Of a DNA stretch of 64,000 nt, positions 25,101 through 40,100 are shown piece by piece. A program made the translations under genes and the position numbers. The DNA is taken from NCBI RefSeq assembly GCF_033958435.1, contig NC_134137.1:239986501-240050500 (forward strand), in the 5' to 3' direction. The notes below the pieces were generated by a model. That model ran no database searches. It was not told where the DNA came from and saw only the letters and a program-made list of their open reading frames with translations. Within the stretch, counting starts at the first letter, position 1. Every line of letters starts with the position of its first letter. The stretch is from Carettochelys insculpta. Taxonomy: Eukaryota; Chordata; Testudines; Carettochelyidae.

Positions 25101-28100
25101 TATTTCAGAAGAGGAATATAAATGAACTAATGCAGCCTTTTAACACCTTCTGGGACACTGACCCCCAGGTACCTTGCACAGTTCTTGAGCCACTTAAAAT
25201 TAGACTTCACTTATTTACTTGACTTAAACCCTTGTATACCTAGCAGAGGATAAGTCATCTACAATCTTCTCCACTTCTGTCTGACAACAAAACTTTTAGC
25301 TGACTCCAGGAATACCCCAATTGTTGTCCTTCAATGTTAAAACTAGAAGCTGGCTTCAAAACAACATTTTCAAACACCTGATGCAGTATGGATGCATTTT
25401 AGTGTCAAAGAAATGTGGCTCTTCTACTTCTCAAATCTTTAATCTCCACAGCAAGCTACAGGAATAATTCTGATAAGGGATCCTCCTAAAAATCTTAGTT
25501 ATGGCTTAATTTTGCTCACTCTCCCCTTTGATGGTTACTATTCCCAGAAAATCCTTCCCAGGGCTGACTCTGAAACCAGGTCTACTCTATGTGGAAAAGT
25601 TGATTTCAGATACACAATTTCAGCTACGACACTTGCATAGTTGATGTACTGTAGATCAATTTTTCTGGCCATCCCTCCAGCGGGAGATTGACAGGAGAAT
25701 TCTCCCTATGCCCTCCCTTAGGCTACATCTACTTACTGGAAATGTTGATGGCTGCTATGCAGTTTTAGGTATGACAATTGAGTACTTAAAATCAATTTTG
25801 CAGCCGTCAACATTGGTTTCTGTCTTCACTGCAGAGTTTTGATAGAAGTGCTCCTCCTGTTGACATTTCTTAATCCTTGCAGCTTGCAAGGAGTTTCGGG
25901 TTTGACATTGATCCTAGAACATGCAGTTTTGTCCATGCACGAAATGATGCCCTGGAAGATCATCCCTAAGCATTTGATCTTTCACAACCTAGCCTCACTG
26001 TCATGACAGTGAGGAGTACCAGGCCCTCCAGTTTTCTATTTTTTTTTAAGCTAAGCTAATTACAATATGTAATTGTCAACCTCGGAATGAAACATTTCTG
26101 TGACTAACTGAATTTGAGAGAATTTTGGCATTTTCAAAAATTTTGGTGATTTATATTTTTCTTCCAGGTTCACGACAGAAAAAATGTTTTGCTATGTCAA
26201 AATTTTTTATGGAACAGGGAAAATGTCTTGCCCAACTAAGGCTGAGTGTTTAATCAGCATTGTGTGGGTTACCTGCAATGGAGATGGACTACTTATGGGG
26301 AAAGATCTTCAAAAGCAGCCAACACCCTCCTTTTGTTCACAGTGATTGCTGCTGCATGCCTAAGTGTCTAAATAAAAGCGAGGCTTTTCTGAAACTCTGG
26401 TACTCATTGACATTGCTCTGCTCTTCTGCAAATTCTATCTGGTGTGGCTGACCTCAGTGCCACAAATAGCTCATTACTTTTTCCTTCAGTTGCAGTTAGT
26501 AATGGTTTTGGGAACTGAAACATCCTGCCTTCATGGGCCATCCTTGTGTCTAAATGGACCATACCCAGGTCTGAAAAAGAAAGGTGCTGGTTTATGCACT
26601 CAGTGCTTTGATGTAGGCCACTCCCAATAACCTGGAATATAGCAGTTTGCAGGTTTCAACCAGGTGAAAAGCTGGTTCAGTTTTGTGCTTTAAACCCCAA
26701 ACAAGGCAAATTGTGTAGTTTCATGTTTTCTGTGAACATTTCTGCAAAGCTCTGTGCTGGATTCCAGGACAGCATACACTAATTCAGAAATTTGGGTAAT
26801 TGAAACTCTATAACTCACTGGAGATCTGTAATGTATGAACACAGAGACATTCCTGGCTGTTACTACGCCCAAGGCAAATAGCTGAACCCTGCCCTCTGGA
26901 AAGGTTATTTCCTGTCACAGAGTGGGCTGGAAGGTGGGAACGGTTCCTGGTCATTTTTTGACAGTGTGTAGGGAAGGGGGAGGAAGAGGCATTGAGTCAT
27001 CTGGATTTTCCATCTGAAATTTGTTTTAGCATGGGGAAGGAAGTGGACATTTGCATCAGCTCCTGCTATATGCCTGGCCCCTCACATGACAAAATGAAGC
27101 CAGTTTTGCTAAGCAGGGGACAGACATTTCTTGCAACAGCTATGCTTGGAATAGACGTATACTATAAAGTATGTAGAAAGACCAGGGACTACAATTTGGT
27201 ACTCCCCCTCATGCAAAATAAAATAAAAAGAGCAAACAACATACAAATTGTACTTTCACTCTCACTGTTCTGTACCATTCACAGTGTACCTGTAACACCA
27301 ACAGACCAAGGCCATCAGCAGGAGAAAATGGATCTACAACCTGAGGGGCTAAAGCCCTGTGTCCTACCACAGGAGCTAAAGGCCAGCTGACTCTCAGCCA
27401 AGGCTGTAGAGCAGAGACTGCACTCTCCCTAGTACATGGGCTCAGTGCCTCTGAGGTTACAACAGCTTTCTGTGCAATGGAATGTAGTTTTTCCTGATGA
27501 AGAACCTTTGGTGCATGCACAGAGTGCGTAAAGCAGTTTCGAAAAAGAGACTCAAAAGCAGCAGCAGGGCTCCATTTAACACCCTGGCAAAGGACTGAAG
27601 AGCAGCAACAAAATGCCTTTAATGAGATGGCCCATGACAGCTATTTACAGAATCACACCAAAAATGTTCTTTATAGGTGCTGCCACCTGCAAGTCTGGAC
27701 TTGAAGAGATCCATTACAGCAGGGGTGGAGAACCCCCAGCTCATGGTTGGGATCTCGACCCTGTGTCTTGGGGCCCCCCTCCATTGCATCTGTCACGCAG
27801 CAGGGTGGAGGGTGCTGAGCCCCGAGCTTCACAAGCTAGATCAGATAAGCTATGGTCTGGATCCAGACCACACTGGGAACCAAGGGGAGGAAGCAGCACC
27901 AGGATCCTCTGCTGGTTACTGCTATTCTCCCAGCTGGGGAAGCAGCAGCAGCAGCAGCCTGGACAGCCTGCCCTGAGGCTTCCTACCACTGTTCTGAGTG
28001 GCTGGGTTTCAGCCAATCAGATCAATGGAGGGTGGTGCCTGGAAGCAGGTGGGAGGGGACACGGAGCCATGTGCATCTGGGGGAGCTGCAAAGGTAAGTG

Positions 28101-31100
28101 CCACTCCCATCACCCAGCTCCTGTGCCCCAGACAGTCCCTGCCCCCCACCATCTAGACCTCCACTCCCACCCCTTTCCTGCACCCTCCCGCCCAGATCCT
28201 CCACCCCACTCCAACCCAGACCACCCACACTCAGCTCACTCCTGCACCCTCGTGTCCAGACCCTCACCTCTCTTGTACACCCCCTTCCACCCAGATCCCC
28301 CACCTGAACCCACTGGTGCCCAGACTCTCCCCTCAATCCACAGCCTGCTCATGTACCCTTCTTCTTACCCAGACCCCATATGCCTGGCCCCCATACTGTC
28401 AAGGACCACACCAGTGAGGGCTTTTTCTCACTTCTGTACCCCGCCTCCATCTGATCTGTCTATAGGTCAGTGGTCCTGACCCAAAAAAAAAAAAAAAGTT
28501 TCCACCCCTGCATTACAGCCATGCAAAGAACCGTGTTTAGATTAATGTAGGATTTATATTTCCCCACACTGTCACTGGCATGTTCCAGGGGTCTTCAACT
28601 AATAAGCACAGGAGACAGTCCATCCCCTATTTTACATATCCATCCTAAAATATGGGCAGGCCCTTTGTAAAGGGCCAAGGAAGAGAAGCAGAGTAGAACA
28701 TACATTTTCATTGAACAGCTCTATCTCCCCATTGTCAAACAGAATGGTGATCCTCTTCGTGCACTTTTCTCCAGTGAAGCCACATCCCTCATTTGAAATG
28801 AGAATCCGGAAGGTTCCAGCGTCATCCGCACAGTAATCCTATTAAAGATAACCATATGCATTAACAGGGACATTTACAAAATATCTAAAAACACTGGGGG
28901 AAAACAGTCTTAGAGGGGTAGCCATGTTAGGCTGTTACATCACAAAAAGAGGCAGTCCCATAGTACCTTAAACACTAACAAATTTCTTTATTAGGTAATG
29001 AGCTTTCATGTGTAAGACCCACTTCATTGGATTCTTCAACTTACCCATGAGAGCTCATTTCCCAATAAATAAATGTGTTAGTCTGTAAGGTGCTACAGGA
29101 CTGCTTGTTTTTTACTGGGGAAGAATGCAGGTCTGAAAATCTGAACACTTCCATGCATTGTGGGGCTGCTCAGAAATTTGTAAGCATGCCAGTTTCTCCA
29201 CATTGCCCATACACTTTGCCCTCTCACTGATATTTGCACAGAGGAGGCAAAGGCGCACAGTGTCATTGTGCTATGTTTACACAGATCTTTCTTAAAGAAC
29301 CATTAAGCATAAGGGTTTCTGCTGCATTTTAAGTGTGATACCTCAGCGATATACAATGGATGCTGTGTTGATCAGTTTCAAATACACAGGTAAGAGCAAG
29401 ATGTTACAATTCACTTAAGGAAATAAAATGAAGCCAAATCTGCATTATGGTAGAGCTATTAACTTCTGCTAATACAAGCAACATGGTCTAGTTTGTTTCA
29501 GACATAATACTTGGACACTGATGGCTGTGGTCCTATTTTTTGGTTCTGCCACAGGTTTGCTCTGTGATCTTGGGATAGACCTTCCTTGTCTTCACTTCTC
29601 CATGTGTACAATCAGCACACCACCACCAACCTATTTCACAGGGAGATGCCTGGCTTAGTTCACTAATATTTGTAAACACCTTAAGTTCATCTAGGAACGG
29701 TACTATGGCAATAGAAGGCATTTATTAAGAATGATTCTATTTAATATTGGGCCAGATTTTCATGCGTGGATCATATTTATACCCAGTTATTTTCAGGTGT
29801 GGCTGAACTCTTCAGGTCACTTAAATACATAAGTCTCTGATCTGTGGAAGCAATCAGAAATTTAGACATGTACATCTACACACACATGCAAAAATAAGTT
29901 GTTTCAGATCAGCCCAACATAAGCTAGAGCCTGGAAAGTGTGAACAAATTCTGCTTAAATTCTAGAGATATTGAGATTGAGTCTAGTGAATGCCTGAGAT
30001 CCCACAAGGTCTGAAGACAAGAACTGGCCCTGACAGAGTACCAGTCTTATGGAGACCCTGCAATTCACTTTGTGGAACACCAGCAAAAGACAGTAAGGTA
30101 TGAAGGAAGGGATGTTTGCAGAGAGAAGCAGCCTAGAAATGGGTATTGATTAATCATGGGAAGGCTTGAAGATGTCAGTGATCCTATTTTTATCCTCCAA
30201 GACGTCCCACCCATCTAGAATAGAGGCAATCTGAATACAGGTCTTGAAAATTTCCAGGATTTTATTATTAGTCCATCACTTAATCCTCTTCTTCTCTGTT
30301 AGATATCCGACATAGAAAGGAATGTTTTACAGTAACTCCTTTAAATGTTAAATTTTATAAACAAAGAAAATCAAACAAAGTTACAAAGGGCTTTTTTAAC
30401 CTGGCATGTCATTCTAATAATAAAATGGTCTTATTTCTTACCTGAACCAACACATATTGACAGTCACCTGGGAACATATATTCCAGTCCATCGTATGTCA
30501 AGTAATGAGCTGTACCAATAACTGAGCAGGTAGCATCACATATATTATCTGTACAGTCCCACTTTCGATCACGACACACACTGCAAGAAAGAACAGAAGA
30601 GTGGGAGTTATTTATTTATACAGTGCCAGGTACTATTTGAAAAGCAAAGTTCATGCCTCAAAGAGCATAAAACCTGAAGAGACAATACAAAGACAACTAA
30701 AACAGGAGAAGGCACAACAAGCAGAGTGACAAAGCATTTATTGTGAATTATACACTTGTCATCAGTCCACAGTACCTCTGCATAATTGGCCAGTACTGGC
30801 TAAGATTTTCACAAGTAACCAATGATTTTGGGTGTCCAACTTCTGGAAGTGTCTTGAAGGGTCTGATTTTTCATAGCGGTGCGTTCAGGACTTTCTGAAC
30901 ATCAGGACCTTTCAAAGTGTTTTGTGTTGGCATCAAAAATCATTTCATCACTTGTGAAAATTTGAACAAAAAGATTTCACAGATTCATAGATTTCAATAC
31001 CCAGGGACTATTAGTTCAGCTAATCTGACCTCCAGTGTCTCACAGTCTGTGGAATTTCACCTCATTACCCCTGTGCTGAGCCTAATGACTTGTTTGGCTA

Positions 31101-34100
31101 ACGCATATCTTCCAGAAGAGCATCCAGTCTTCTGGTTTCTTCACCTAACTCTCCCTTTATACAGCAGGTTGTACCGCCTAAAACTGGCACTCTCTGCTCT
31201 GGCAACAGCTATGGTACAGCAGACCCTGGATCCTCCTGGACCAGAAAGCCTGGGAGCCTAACAGCAGAAGCTGGTGCCAGGGTCAACAGCTTCGACAGCC
31301 TGACTGAGGCCGGTGCAGGGTCAGGGCTGGAATCTCCTGGTAGATCCACAGGGAGAAGCACAGGGCCAGAGCTGGAGCCCACCACAGCAGTGTGGTCAGA
31401 ATAGAAGTCCAGCTGCCCCTCGCAGCAGCTGGATGAGCAACCCAGTGGGAAAAGGCAAGGCAGGGTGCTTGCTGGGGTTTGCGGGCCTGTGGCAGGGTAC
31501 CTCCCAGGTCCAGCAAATTCTCTTGTCGGGGACTGGTCAGGTCACAGCCATGCCAGACCAGGTAGGTGTAACCTGTAATTCTGGTAATTTTCTGAACCAT
31601 GAATGGCAACAAATTAATTATATGAATGAATAATTTAGGGACATAGCCAGGTTTCATTAGTGCAATTGGCAGACACAAGGGGAAAAATACTTGCTTTGGT
31701 TTTAAGTGGGGAAGAAGGATACTTCAGTTTTGCTTTATTATGTCTGCTCTTTAAGTCTTGTATCAAAGGAAGGCGCTAAGACCTGTGCATCAGAAAAGGC
31801 TCATGTTCTGGTCATCTTTGACTAGGACTTACCTTCCATTTTTATCTGAGTTTGAGCCAGAGCAAGGAAGCAAACACTAAGGTTCCTGCAGAATTACATC
31901 CTCAACAAAGCACGTTGATATTATATATGTAATACAGAAACCATAGAGATGTAATTTCAATAAATTTAGGATGACCCATCCCCCACATCCAAAACTGATA
32001 TAAAGAGATCAGATTTATGATACATATAAACTGCTATGGCAGGAATCACCAGATGATATTGTTTTAGAGTATATTTTTCCCCCCAAATTATTTTTCTTAA
32101 TGCTCGAGCAAGTTTTCAGTTTGGGGTAGACATGCTGCATTGGTGGTGGTAATTTCAGGGCTATTCAAGGCTCTGGTATAAAGGCAGTAGTAGTCCTTAG
32201 GAAGGGAACTGGAATGGCAATGGAGTTTGTTCATTGCTTTGGTCTCTGATTAATCAATTCTCAAGACAGAATTGCTCTCTGGGAGGTGGGCATACTGTTG
32301 TCCATCTCTGTTACAGGACAAGTGTAAATTTAACAGGTTACACTGACAATATAACTTCTAGATAATGCTGCCTCTAACATGTGCAACAAGCCCAAAGAAG
32401 GCATATTCTCAATTAGCGCAATAAAGAGAATCACAGGCAATCTAGAAGCCAGATTAACTTTCATTTTAACAAGTTGGAGCAAAGGAGGCATCAGTCAAGT
32501 GGGAAATAATCACAAGTGAACTAGAGCTACTTGTTTTCATAAAAACTGCTATTTAGACTTACACCATAAATGACTGTGAACTCCTACCATTCCCTATTGT
32601 ATATTCTCTATTATCTTTATTAATCTCACTTTATAGATAATTTACATTATGAAATAAGAGTTTGGTATGACAAAATACAATGCACGAGAACATAAAACCT
32701 GCTCTTATACATTTCCTTTTTAGAATCTCAGTTGTCAGCCTCTACAAGACCAAAATGTGGAAGAAAAGCTGTTAGGATGTTTAATTACATCTTGAGCAAT
32801 CCACTTATGCAATTTTTGCTGACTGTTTTAACTTCTAGCTCAACTAAAGACATGTTTTCTTTAATGTGAGGTTCACACTGCTTCTTCCATTCCTACACTC
32901 CAGTCCCTTCGCATTCTGACAATTTCTCTGTTCCCATCACTTCACTTGTAGACTTGAAAAAGTCTGAATATTTTGTTTTTCAGACTTCACTACTTTCTTA
33001 CTTTCACTACATACTTTCTCATTATTTCCTAAGTTTTTTCCCCTCTTTAATTAGTTTCGCTTTTATTATAGCTTATTTCCTTTCCATTTCATTCCTGCAT
33101 AACTTCTCAGTTTTCTAACAATGTTTTTCTAACAATTTCCTAGATTGCTTCAGAGACTCATTAGTTATTTTTCCTCTTGTTTAACCGCTGTGTTCTTCCT
33201 TTAACTTTTCCTCTTACATCACAACCTCAGGTTTTTAATTTCTCACCTGGGGCTGGCAGTCTCCCTCCCAGCTCCACCAGGCATTTTAATCCTGCCTGTT
33301 TGGGCTGCTTGCAGCATGTTTATAGGGAGAGATGCTGCATCCTGCCCTCCCCAACTCAAAAAAACCCATCCCAGGTGTAACAGAACGCTGAACTGTATGA
33401 ACAGTCAGAGAAAGGGCCGTGTTAGCCTGCATCTTCCCAAAACAAAAAAGCAGTCTTGTAGCACCTTAAAGACTAACAATATCATTTATTAGATGAGCTT
33501 TCATGGGCAGATCCACTTCTTCAGATCTGAAGAATCCTAATAATCGATAAGTGAGATGAAGACAATTTAAAAGAAAGAAAAAAAATTAAACAAAAACTGA
33601 TGAATCAGCTAGGTGGAACAGAAGGAAGGGGGGAGAAAAACAGTTTCTGTATGTGTCTATTAAGTGGTCTGCCTGTGGTCACTGAGATTATCAAAGGCAG
33701 GAGAATTTTCCTGGCAACAAACCCCTCTGCCAACTCTGTCCACATATTTACTCTGGAGACACCATCACTGGATCTAATCACATCAGTTATATGATCAGGG
33801 GTTCATACTACTGCACTTCCACTAATGTGAAATATGTCATGTTCCAGCATTGCTCCTCTGCCATGTACATTGGACAAACCAGATAATCACTTTGCCAAAG
33901 AATGCATGGACACAAATCAGACATTAGAAATCTGAACATACATGAACCTGTAAGTGAGCATTTCAGTTCAGCAGGTCATTGTAGCCAAGACTCAGTCACG
34001 TGCATTCTAAAACTAAGAGACTTTAACACCAGATTACAAAGGGAGACATCTGAATTGGAATATATTCTCACATTTGATACTGATCACCTGAGACTTAAAA

Positions 34101-37100
34101 GATATCAATTACCTTATACATTACAAGGAGAACAGTTTTTCTTCCCCCTTTCTGCCCAATCTAGATGATTCATAAGTTTTTTTTCCAATTTTTTCCTATC
34201 TTTCTTCTAAATTTTCTTCATCTCAGTTATCAGGATTCTCCAGATATGAAGTGAGTCTGTCCCGCAAAAGCTCATCAGCTAATAAATAATATTGTTAGCC
34301 TTAAGGTTCTACAAGACTGCTTTTTTTGTTTTGTGAGCAGTGAAGTCTCAACCACTACACGGTGCAGTGTGTTAAATACCTTTTTAAAACTAACCTCAGC
34401 CACACCTGGCAAAACATTAAAGGCTCCTGAGGTGCATACAGTTGATGTGCATAAGCAACCTGTGTGACCAGAAGGTAGCTGGTACAGAAGTATGTGACAC
34501 ATGGCTGCCCATATCAACTGTCCTGGAAACCCTGGAGTTCTGCAGACTGCCCTGTCCTACCTCCCTTCCAAAGAAACTGCTTTGTGCTCACCTTGTTTCA
34601 AAACCAACCAACCTGCTAAACGTATTGGGTGCGTCTACACTAGCCAGCTACTTCGAAGTGGCCGGCACAATGTCGAAATAGTATGTGTCGCGTCTACATA
34701 CGCCGTGTGCTATTTCAATGTTGAAATCGACATTAGGCGGTGAGATGTCAAAATCACTATTCCCATCCGAAGATGGGAATAGCGCCCTACTTTGACGTTC
34801 AACGCCGAAGTAGGGCATGTGTAGATGATCTGTGTCCTGCTACTTTGAAATAGGGGGGTCCTCCATGGCGGCCATCAGCTCAGGGGTTGAGAGACGCTCT
34901 GTCCAGCCCCTGCCGGGCTCTATGGTCACTGCGTGCAGCAGTCCATAGTCCAGGGCTTCTGGCTGCTGCCACTGCAGCTGGGGGTCTAAGCTGCATGCAC
35001 AGGGTCTGCAACCAGTTGTCGGCTCTGTGGATCTCGTACTGTACAGATCTAGTGTGTCTGGGAGGGGCCCTTTAAGGGAGCGGCTTGGGGTTTTGCTGGC
35101 CCCTTATTTCAACGGGGAGTGCTTGTGTGTGTGGATGCTCCACATTTCCTTTCGGGGCTGCTCCTTTCGATGTTCCCCATTGCTACTTCGATGTGGAATG
35201 TCAACAGCACCAGCCCTGGAGGACGTGTAGACGATACACGTCGAAGTAGCCTATTTCGATGTCCTTACTTCGAAATAGGCTATTTCAACATAGTGTGCTA
35301 GTGTAGACGTAGCCATTCTGAGCAGCCAACTTCCCCTGGTCCCATTGCTCTTTTGGCCCAAAACAGGTGGCACATTACCCATGCAGTAATTTTGTACGAG
35401 TGTGATGACAGAAAGTGACATTTAAACACTTAACCAGCCAAAAGAAATCTTACAGTCGCCTAATTTATCTAGGAATGATGACTTGGGTAAGGCTTATATA
35501 GCCAAGGAGGAGGAAAGTTTTACATTTTCTCAAAGTCTGTAATGCCAGTATCTGCTCCCTCTCTATGGGCCCAATCTATAGCCCTCCGGAGTTAATAAGA
35601 ATTTCCATCTGTTTCATTGGGTTTTGGAGCAGGCCCTAAAATATTCCCTCTCTTGAGCTGCGTCTACACGTGCACGCTACTTCGAAGTAGCGGCACCAAC
35701 TTCGAAATAGCGCCCGTCGCGTCTACACGCGTCGGGTGCTATTTCGAAGTTAACTTCGACGTTAGGCGGTGAGACGTCGAAGTCGCTAACCTCATGAGGA
35801 GATAGGAATAGCGCCCTACTTCGACGTTCAACGTCGAAGTAGGGACTGTGTAGACGATCCGCGTCCCGCAACGTCGAAATTGCTGGGTCCTCCATGGCGG
35901 CCATCAGCTGGGGGGTTGAGAGATGCTCTCTCTCCAGCCACTGCGGGGCTCTATGGTCACCGTGGGCAGCAGCCCTTAGCCCAGGGCTTCTGGCTGCTGC
36001 TGCGGCAGCTGGGGATCTATGCTGCAGGCACAGGGTCTGCAACCAGTTGTCAGCTCTGTGGATCTTGTGTTGTTTAGTGCAACTGTGTCTGGGAGGGGCC
36101 CTTTAAGGGAGCGGCTGGCTGTTGAGTCCGCCCTGTGACCCTGTCTGCAGCTGTGCCTGGCATCCCTATTTCGATGTGTGCTACTTTGATGTGTAGACGT
36201 TCCCTCGCTGTGCCTATTTTGATGTTGGGCTGAGCAACGTCGAAGTTGAACATCGACGTTGCTGGCCCTGGAGGACGTGTAGACGTTATTCATCGAAATA
36301 GACTATTTCGATGTTGGCTGCACGTGTAGACGTAGCCTTGGAGAGATTCAAAGCACCACTGGTTTCTTTGGTGTTTCTGCCTGACCTAGACAGTTGCAAC
36401 CTTCTAGTCAGCAACTGAAAACATAACCTTTCAAAACAAAAAGCAGTCAAGCAGCACTTTAAAGACTAGCAAAATAATTTATTAGGTGAGCTTTCGTGGG
36501 AGAAGTGGGTCTGTCCCACAAAAACTCACCTAATAAATTATTTTGCTAGTCTTTAAAGTGCTACTTGACTGCTTTTTGTTTTGATAGTGTATAGACTAGC
36601 ATGGCTCCTTCTTTGTTACTATTCAACATAGCCTTTCAGTTTGTGACCCATCTCAACTAGCCAACGCAGTTTAGATTTCAAATACTGTATATCAAATAGC
36701 CTCACTGATCAGATTGAGATCAATCCAGACTTTAATAAAACAAAACAAAACCCTGACAAATCATTTGTCTGGTCAATTCTACCAATAGGTATGTTTGCAA
36801 AAATCATGATAATCTGCTCCTGGATATTCTGAGAGCAAGAGAGCAAATTGGAATGCTCTGTGTAAATTATTTGATGCACATTTTTCACTCAAACCTAGTG
36901 ATATCCAGCAAAGCAAAAAGGAGATGAGGTGATTCCTCCAGGCATAAATACACCTACTCAGGATGAGAATCCTGGCCTGATATTTGATTTGTCTAACTCC
37001 CTGTGAGCTACATTTGATCCTTGCTCTCCTTGTTGTGTCTGAACTCCATAAGAGGAGATCTACAAGGGGTTGAGAGGAGGTCTTACTTCTGCCCAGCTGC

Positions 37101-40100
37101 CTTAGACCCAGACACAGCCCGATTAAGTTACTGCATAATTCCAACAGTGCCACACTGGAGAGGAGTGACTGACGAAATAGCAAATCTATCACCACTGTAT
37201 CCTATGCAGCATTCCCCAAACTGTGGTGTGTGCACCCCACGTGAGCTTTCTGAGATGGATTGATGGCTCATAACTATTTTTAAAGGAGGTGGTACATAAA
37301 CAAATCACTTTTGGGATCTTCTACAGGATCCTTTAAGAAAATGAATAACTACTGGGGCAAAATCCTATGCTGTACTTTCTATGCTTTGCACCCTCCCTCT
37401 CCCACACTCTACTAAAAGCAGGACAGAGCCCCCAGTATAATACTCCCAGAGACCTAAGTTACAACAGCTTCCCAAAGCTGCCCTATGGATCATAAACAAC
37501 AAGCAGTCATGTAGCACCTTAGAGGCTAACAAATTTATTAATAATATGTGGAGAGACATCTCATAAAAGTGGATTGGACCTTGGGATGTCATTCAGTCCA
37601 GTCCCCTTGGCAGGGCCAAGCACCATCCCTGATCTGAAGAAGTGGGTCTTTGCCCATGAAAACTTATGTTCATACATTTCTGTTAGTCTATAAGGTGCCA
37701 CAGGACCCCTCCTTGCTTTTGCAGATCCAGACTAACATGGCTACCCCTCTGATACATCCCTGATGGATGGTTTTTGGTTAATTAATTTACTCCTGACCCC
37801 TAAATTACCTCCTTAAGGATTGAACTAACAATCCTCAGTTTAGCACGTCAGTGCTCAACCACAGTGCTACCCCTCCCCTCTTTAAGTCATGAGCTTTTTA
37901 TGGGTACCTAGCACATTTTTTAGTAGCCATCTGCCTCAGGTGGATATGGGACATTTGGGGCCACTTTACACCACTTGGACCCTTTTACTTATCATAAAGA
38001 GCCCCGAATGGGAGTAAGACTCTCACTCACTGCCTTAAAGAGAGCTCATTGTTATGGATAGGTTATCCTTTCACTTACAGGCTTCATTGAGGTTGCTTTT
38101 CTGAACTTCCTTGTTACAAGAAGATGGCTGGATGGTGTACTGGAATATTTCATAATGCTGTTAGTGTTTGATTGTGGATATCCTGCTCTACACAGCAGAT
38201 TCTTTTCCACTTTTGTTATCCTCCCAAGACCACCATATGTTAAATATGAAGCGTAATGTGACTGGCCCTTCTCTTATTTGTGATGGTGTCCCTTTTTCCT
38301 CATAGGAAGCCAAAATAGTAGTAGATTTAATATCTAGCTGCTGCCAGAGGACGTGCGTTTACTCTGTTTACTCTAGTGACCAAGTTTGCAGACCAAGAAA
38401 CCAGGCCTGTAATTCAGTCTGCCAATGTTTTTTTGTTCAGATTGTATTTCTTAAATATAATACCATCCCTGTCCAAAAAAGTCTCCCTGTTCTTAAATGA
38501 ATTTCATTTTTAATGGTATTTTATCTGACCCAGCAATTAGAGACGTTACCTCATAGTCTGACCAAACAATGCTCTAAGGGATGCCATTGAGCAAGATAGC
38601 CCCAGGTTAATGCTGATGTGATGGTCAACCTAAAATAGAAGATAGATGGAGCTTCAGACTCTCTGGCCCACCACAGGCCTTACATACCAAGAGGCCAGAT
38701 AACTTCTTTCAAGCTGTGGAGTAGGATCAGCAACACCTCTTCACTGTGCAGTGTGGCTGATCACATAAAGGAGAAATGTGGTCAAGTTAGGGCAGTGCCT
38801 CCTTACTATGGTAATAACTGAAGAGCCCTGCTAATTTCATAAAAACAGAGATCATAAAAAGGGAAGCAGGAAGTGTTCTTAAACGAACTTTTCTCCTACT
38901 TACTCATTCCTCCTCAGTCTTCTCATCACTGCGAGTTGTACACAGCCTTGAAGCCTCCTTACGGGCCTCTATAATGCCAACATTCCTAAGTCTCTTAGCT
39001 TGACAGGTTTACACAAGTGGAATTTCATTGTGCACGCGAGAGGAGAATAAAGCGCTCAGGGTAATTTGGGGAAGGTATATTTTTAGCTTCAATCATACCA
39101 CTAGACTAGCTATATTTAATGTTATCAGTTTAATAAGGGTTTCTAGATAACATTTATCCCCCTTGGCTGGCTATAGTAATTAGTAATACTTAGTTCTTAT
39201 ATAGCTCTTGTCATCAGTAGATCTCAAAGCACTTTAGAAAGGAGATTAGTATCATTATCTCCATTTTATGTGAGGAAAGTGAGGTACCAAGAAAAGAAGT
39301 GATGTGCCCAGTGTCATCCAGCAGCACCTTACTAATTCATATTTGTCCTGATATAAAGCTCATGGAAGTCAATGGGAGCACTTCCACTGACATCAAGGGA
39401 CTTTGGATCATGGCCACATTTAAATATTTTGAACGATGCAGATTAACAAGAATGGAAATAAACAACATGAAAAAGCAGGGCTGTGCTGCCCTCTCCTTTA
39501 TCCATTTATTTAATCAGTGATCAATATTTTTTTGTGTTCAACTAGTGCCTAGAGACCTTGCTGGATATTAAAGTCCCATTGTGCAAAGCACTCCACACAT
39601 AGTAAGAGGCAGACTCTGCCTCAACGAGTTTACAGTCTCCATAAGTATGGCAGATAAAGGGTATTGGACAGAGTTTTAACCCTATTTTGCATCTGGGGAA
39701 AGTAAGGCACAAGAGACTGAATGACTTGCCAAGGTCACACAGGTAAGTCTGTGGCAGAGCTAAGAACTGATCCTAGATCCTTCTTATCCCAATTTAATAC
39801 CTTTACAGGAGTCTAATTGTGGCTTCAACTGAATAACATGGCATAGTACAGCACATTTGGTGAAAACAAGGAAGTCTCAGTAATATGAAGTCTCAATAGA
39901 GTATCTGCTATTAAATCTTTGATTAGAGATAGAGAAAGGCCAACAGTTTATTTATTTACAGATTATGATGACATTTGTGACTTGGCAAAACTCAGATAAG
40001 CATGGTTCTGCTGTTTCATTCTTCCAAATTTCTCCCCAGGCTCAAGCACCATACTGAATTCCCAGCACACAGCATGACAAAATGTCTGCCACTGACTTAG

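Larger units (their letters stand above)
21867..28703 (-). other. VWF intron 21
   Basis: 6837 bp. It holds a SINE-head fragment (23742-23777), MITE-like stretches (25570-25960) and the hAT element 27720-28510. 21870-23740, 23780-25560 and 25970-27700 show nothing I can name. Confidence 0.7.

Noticed and set aside
27613..28479. 288-codon open frame on the plus strand
   Set aside because: Almost wholly inside a hAT-type non-autonomous element with a readable 8-bp TSD; Pro/Ser/His-rich because of C-rich sequence, and no transposase motifs.
33406..34333. Intact Penelope-like gene
   Set aside because: Only the nuclease end is visible and it is broken by at least one stop and a frame change; no reverse transcriptase is present.
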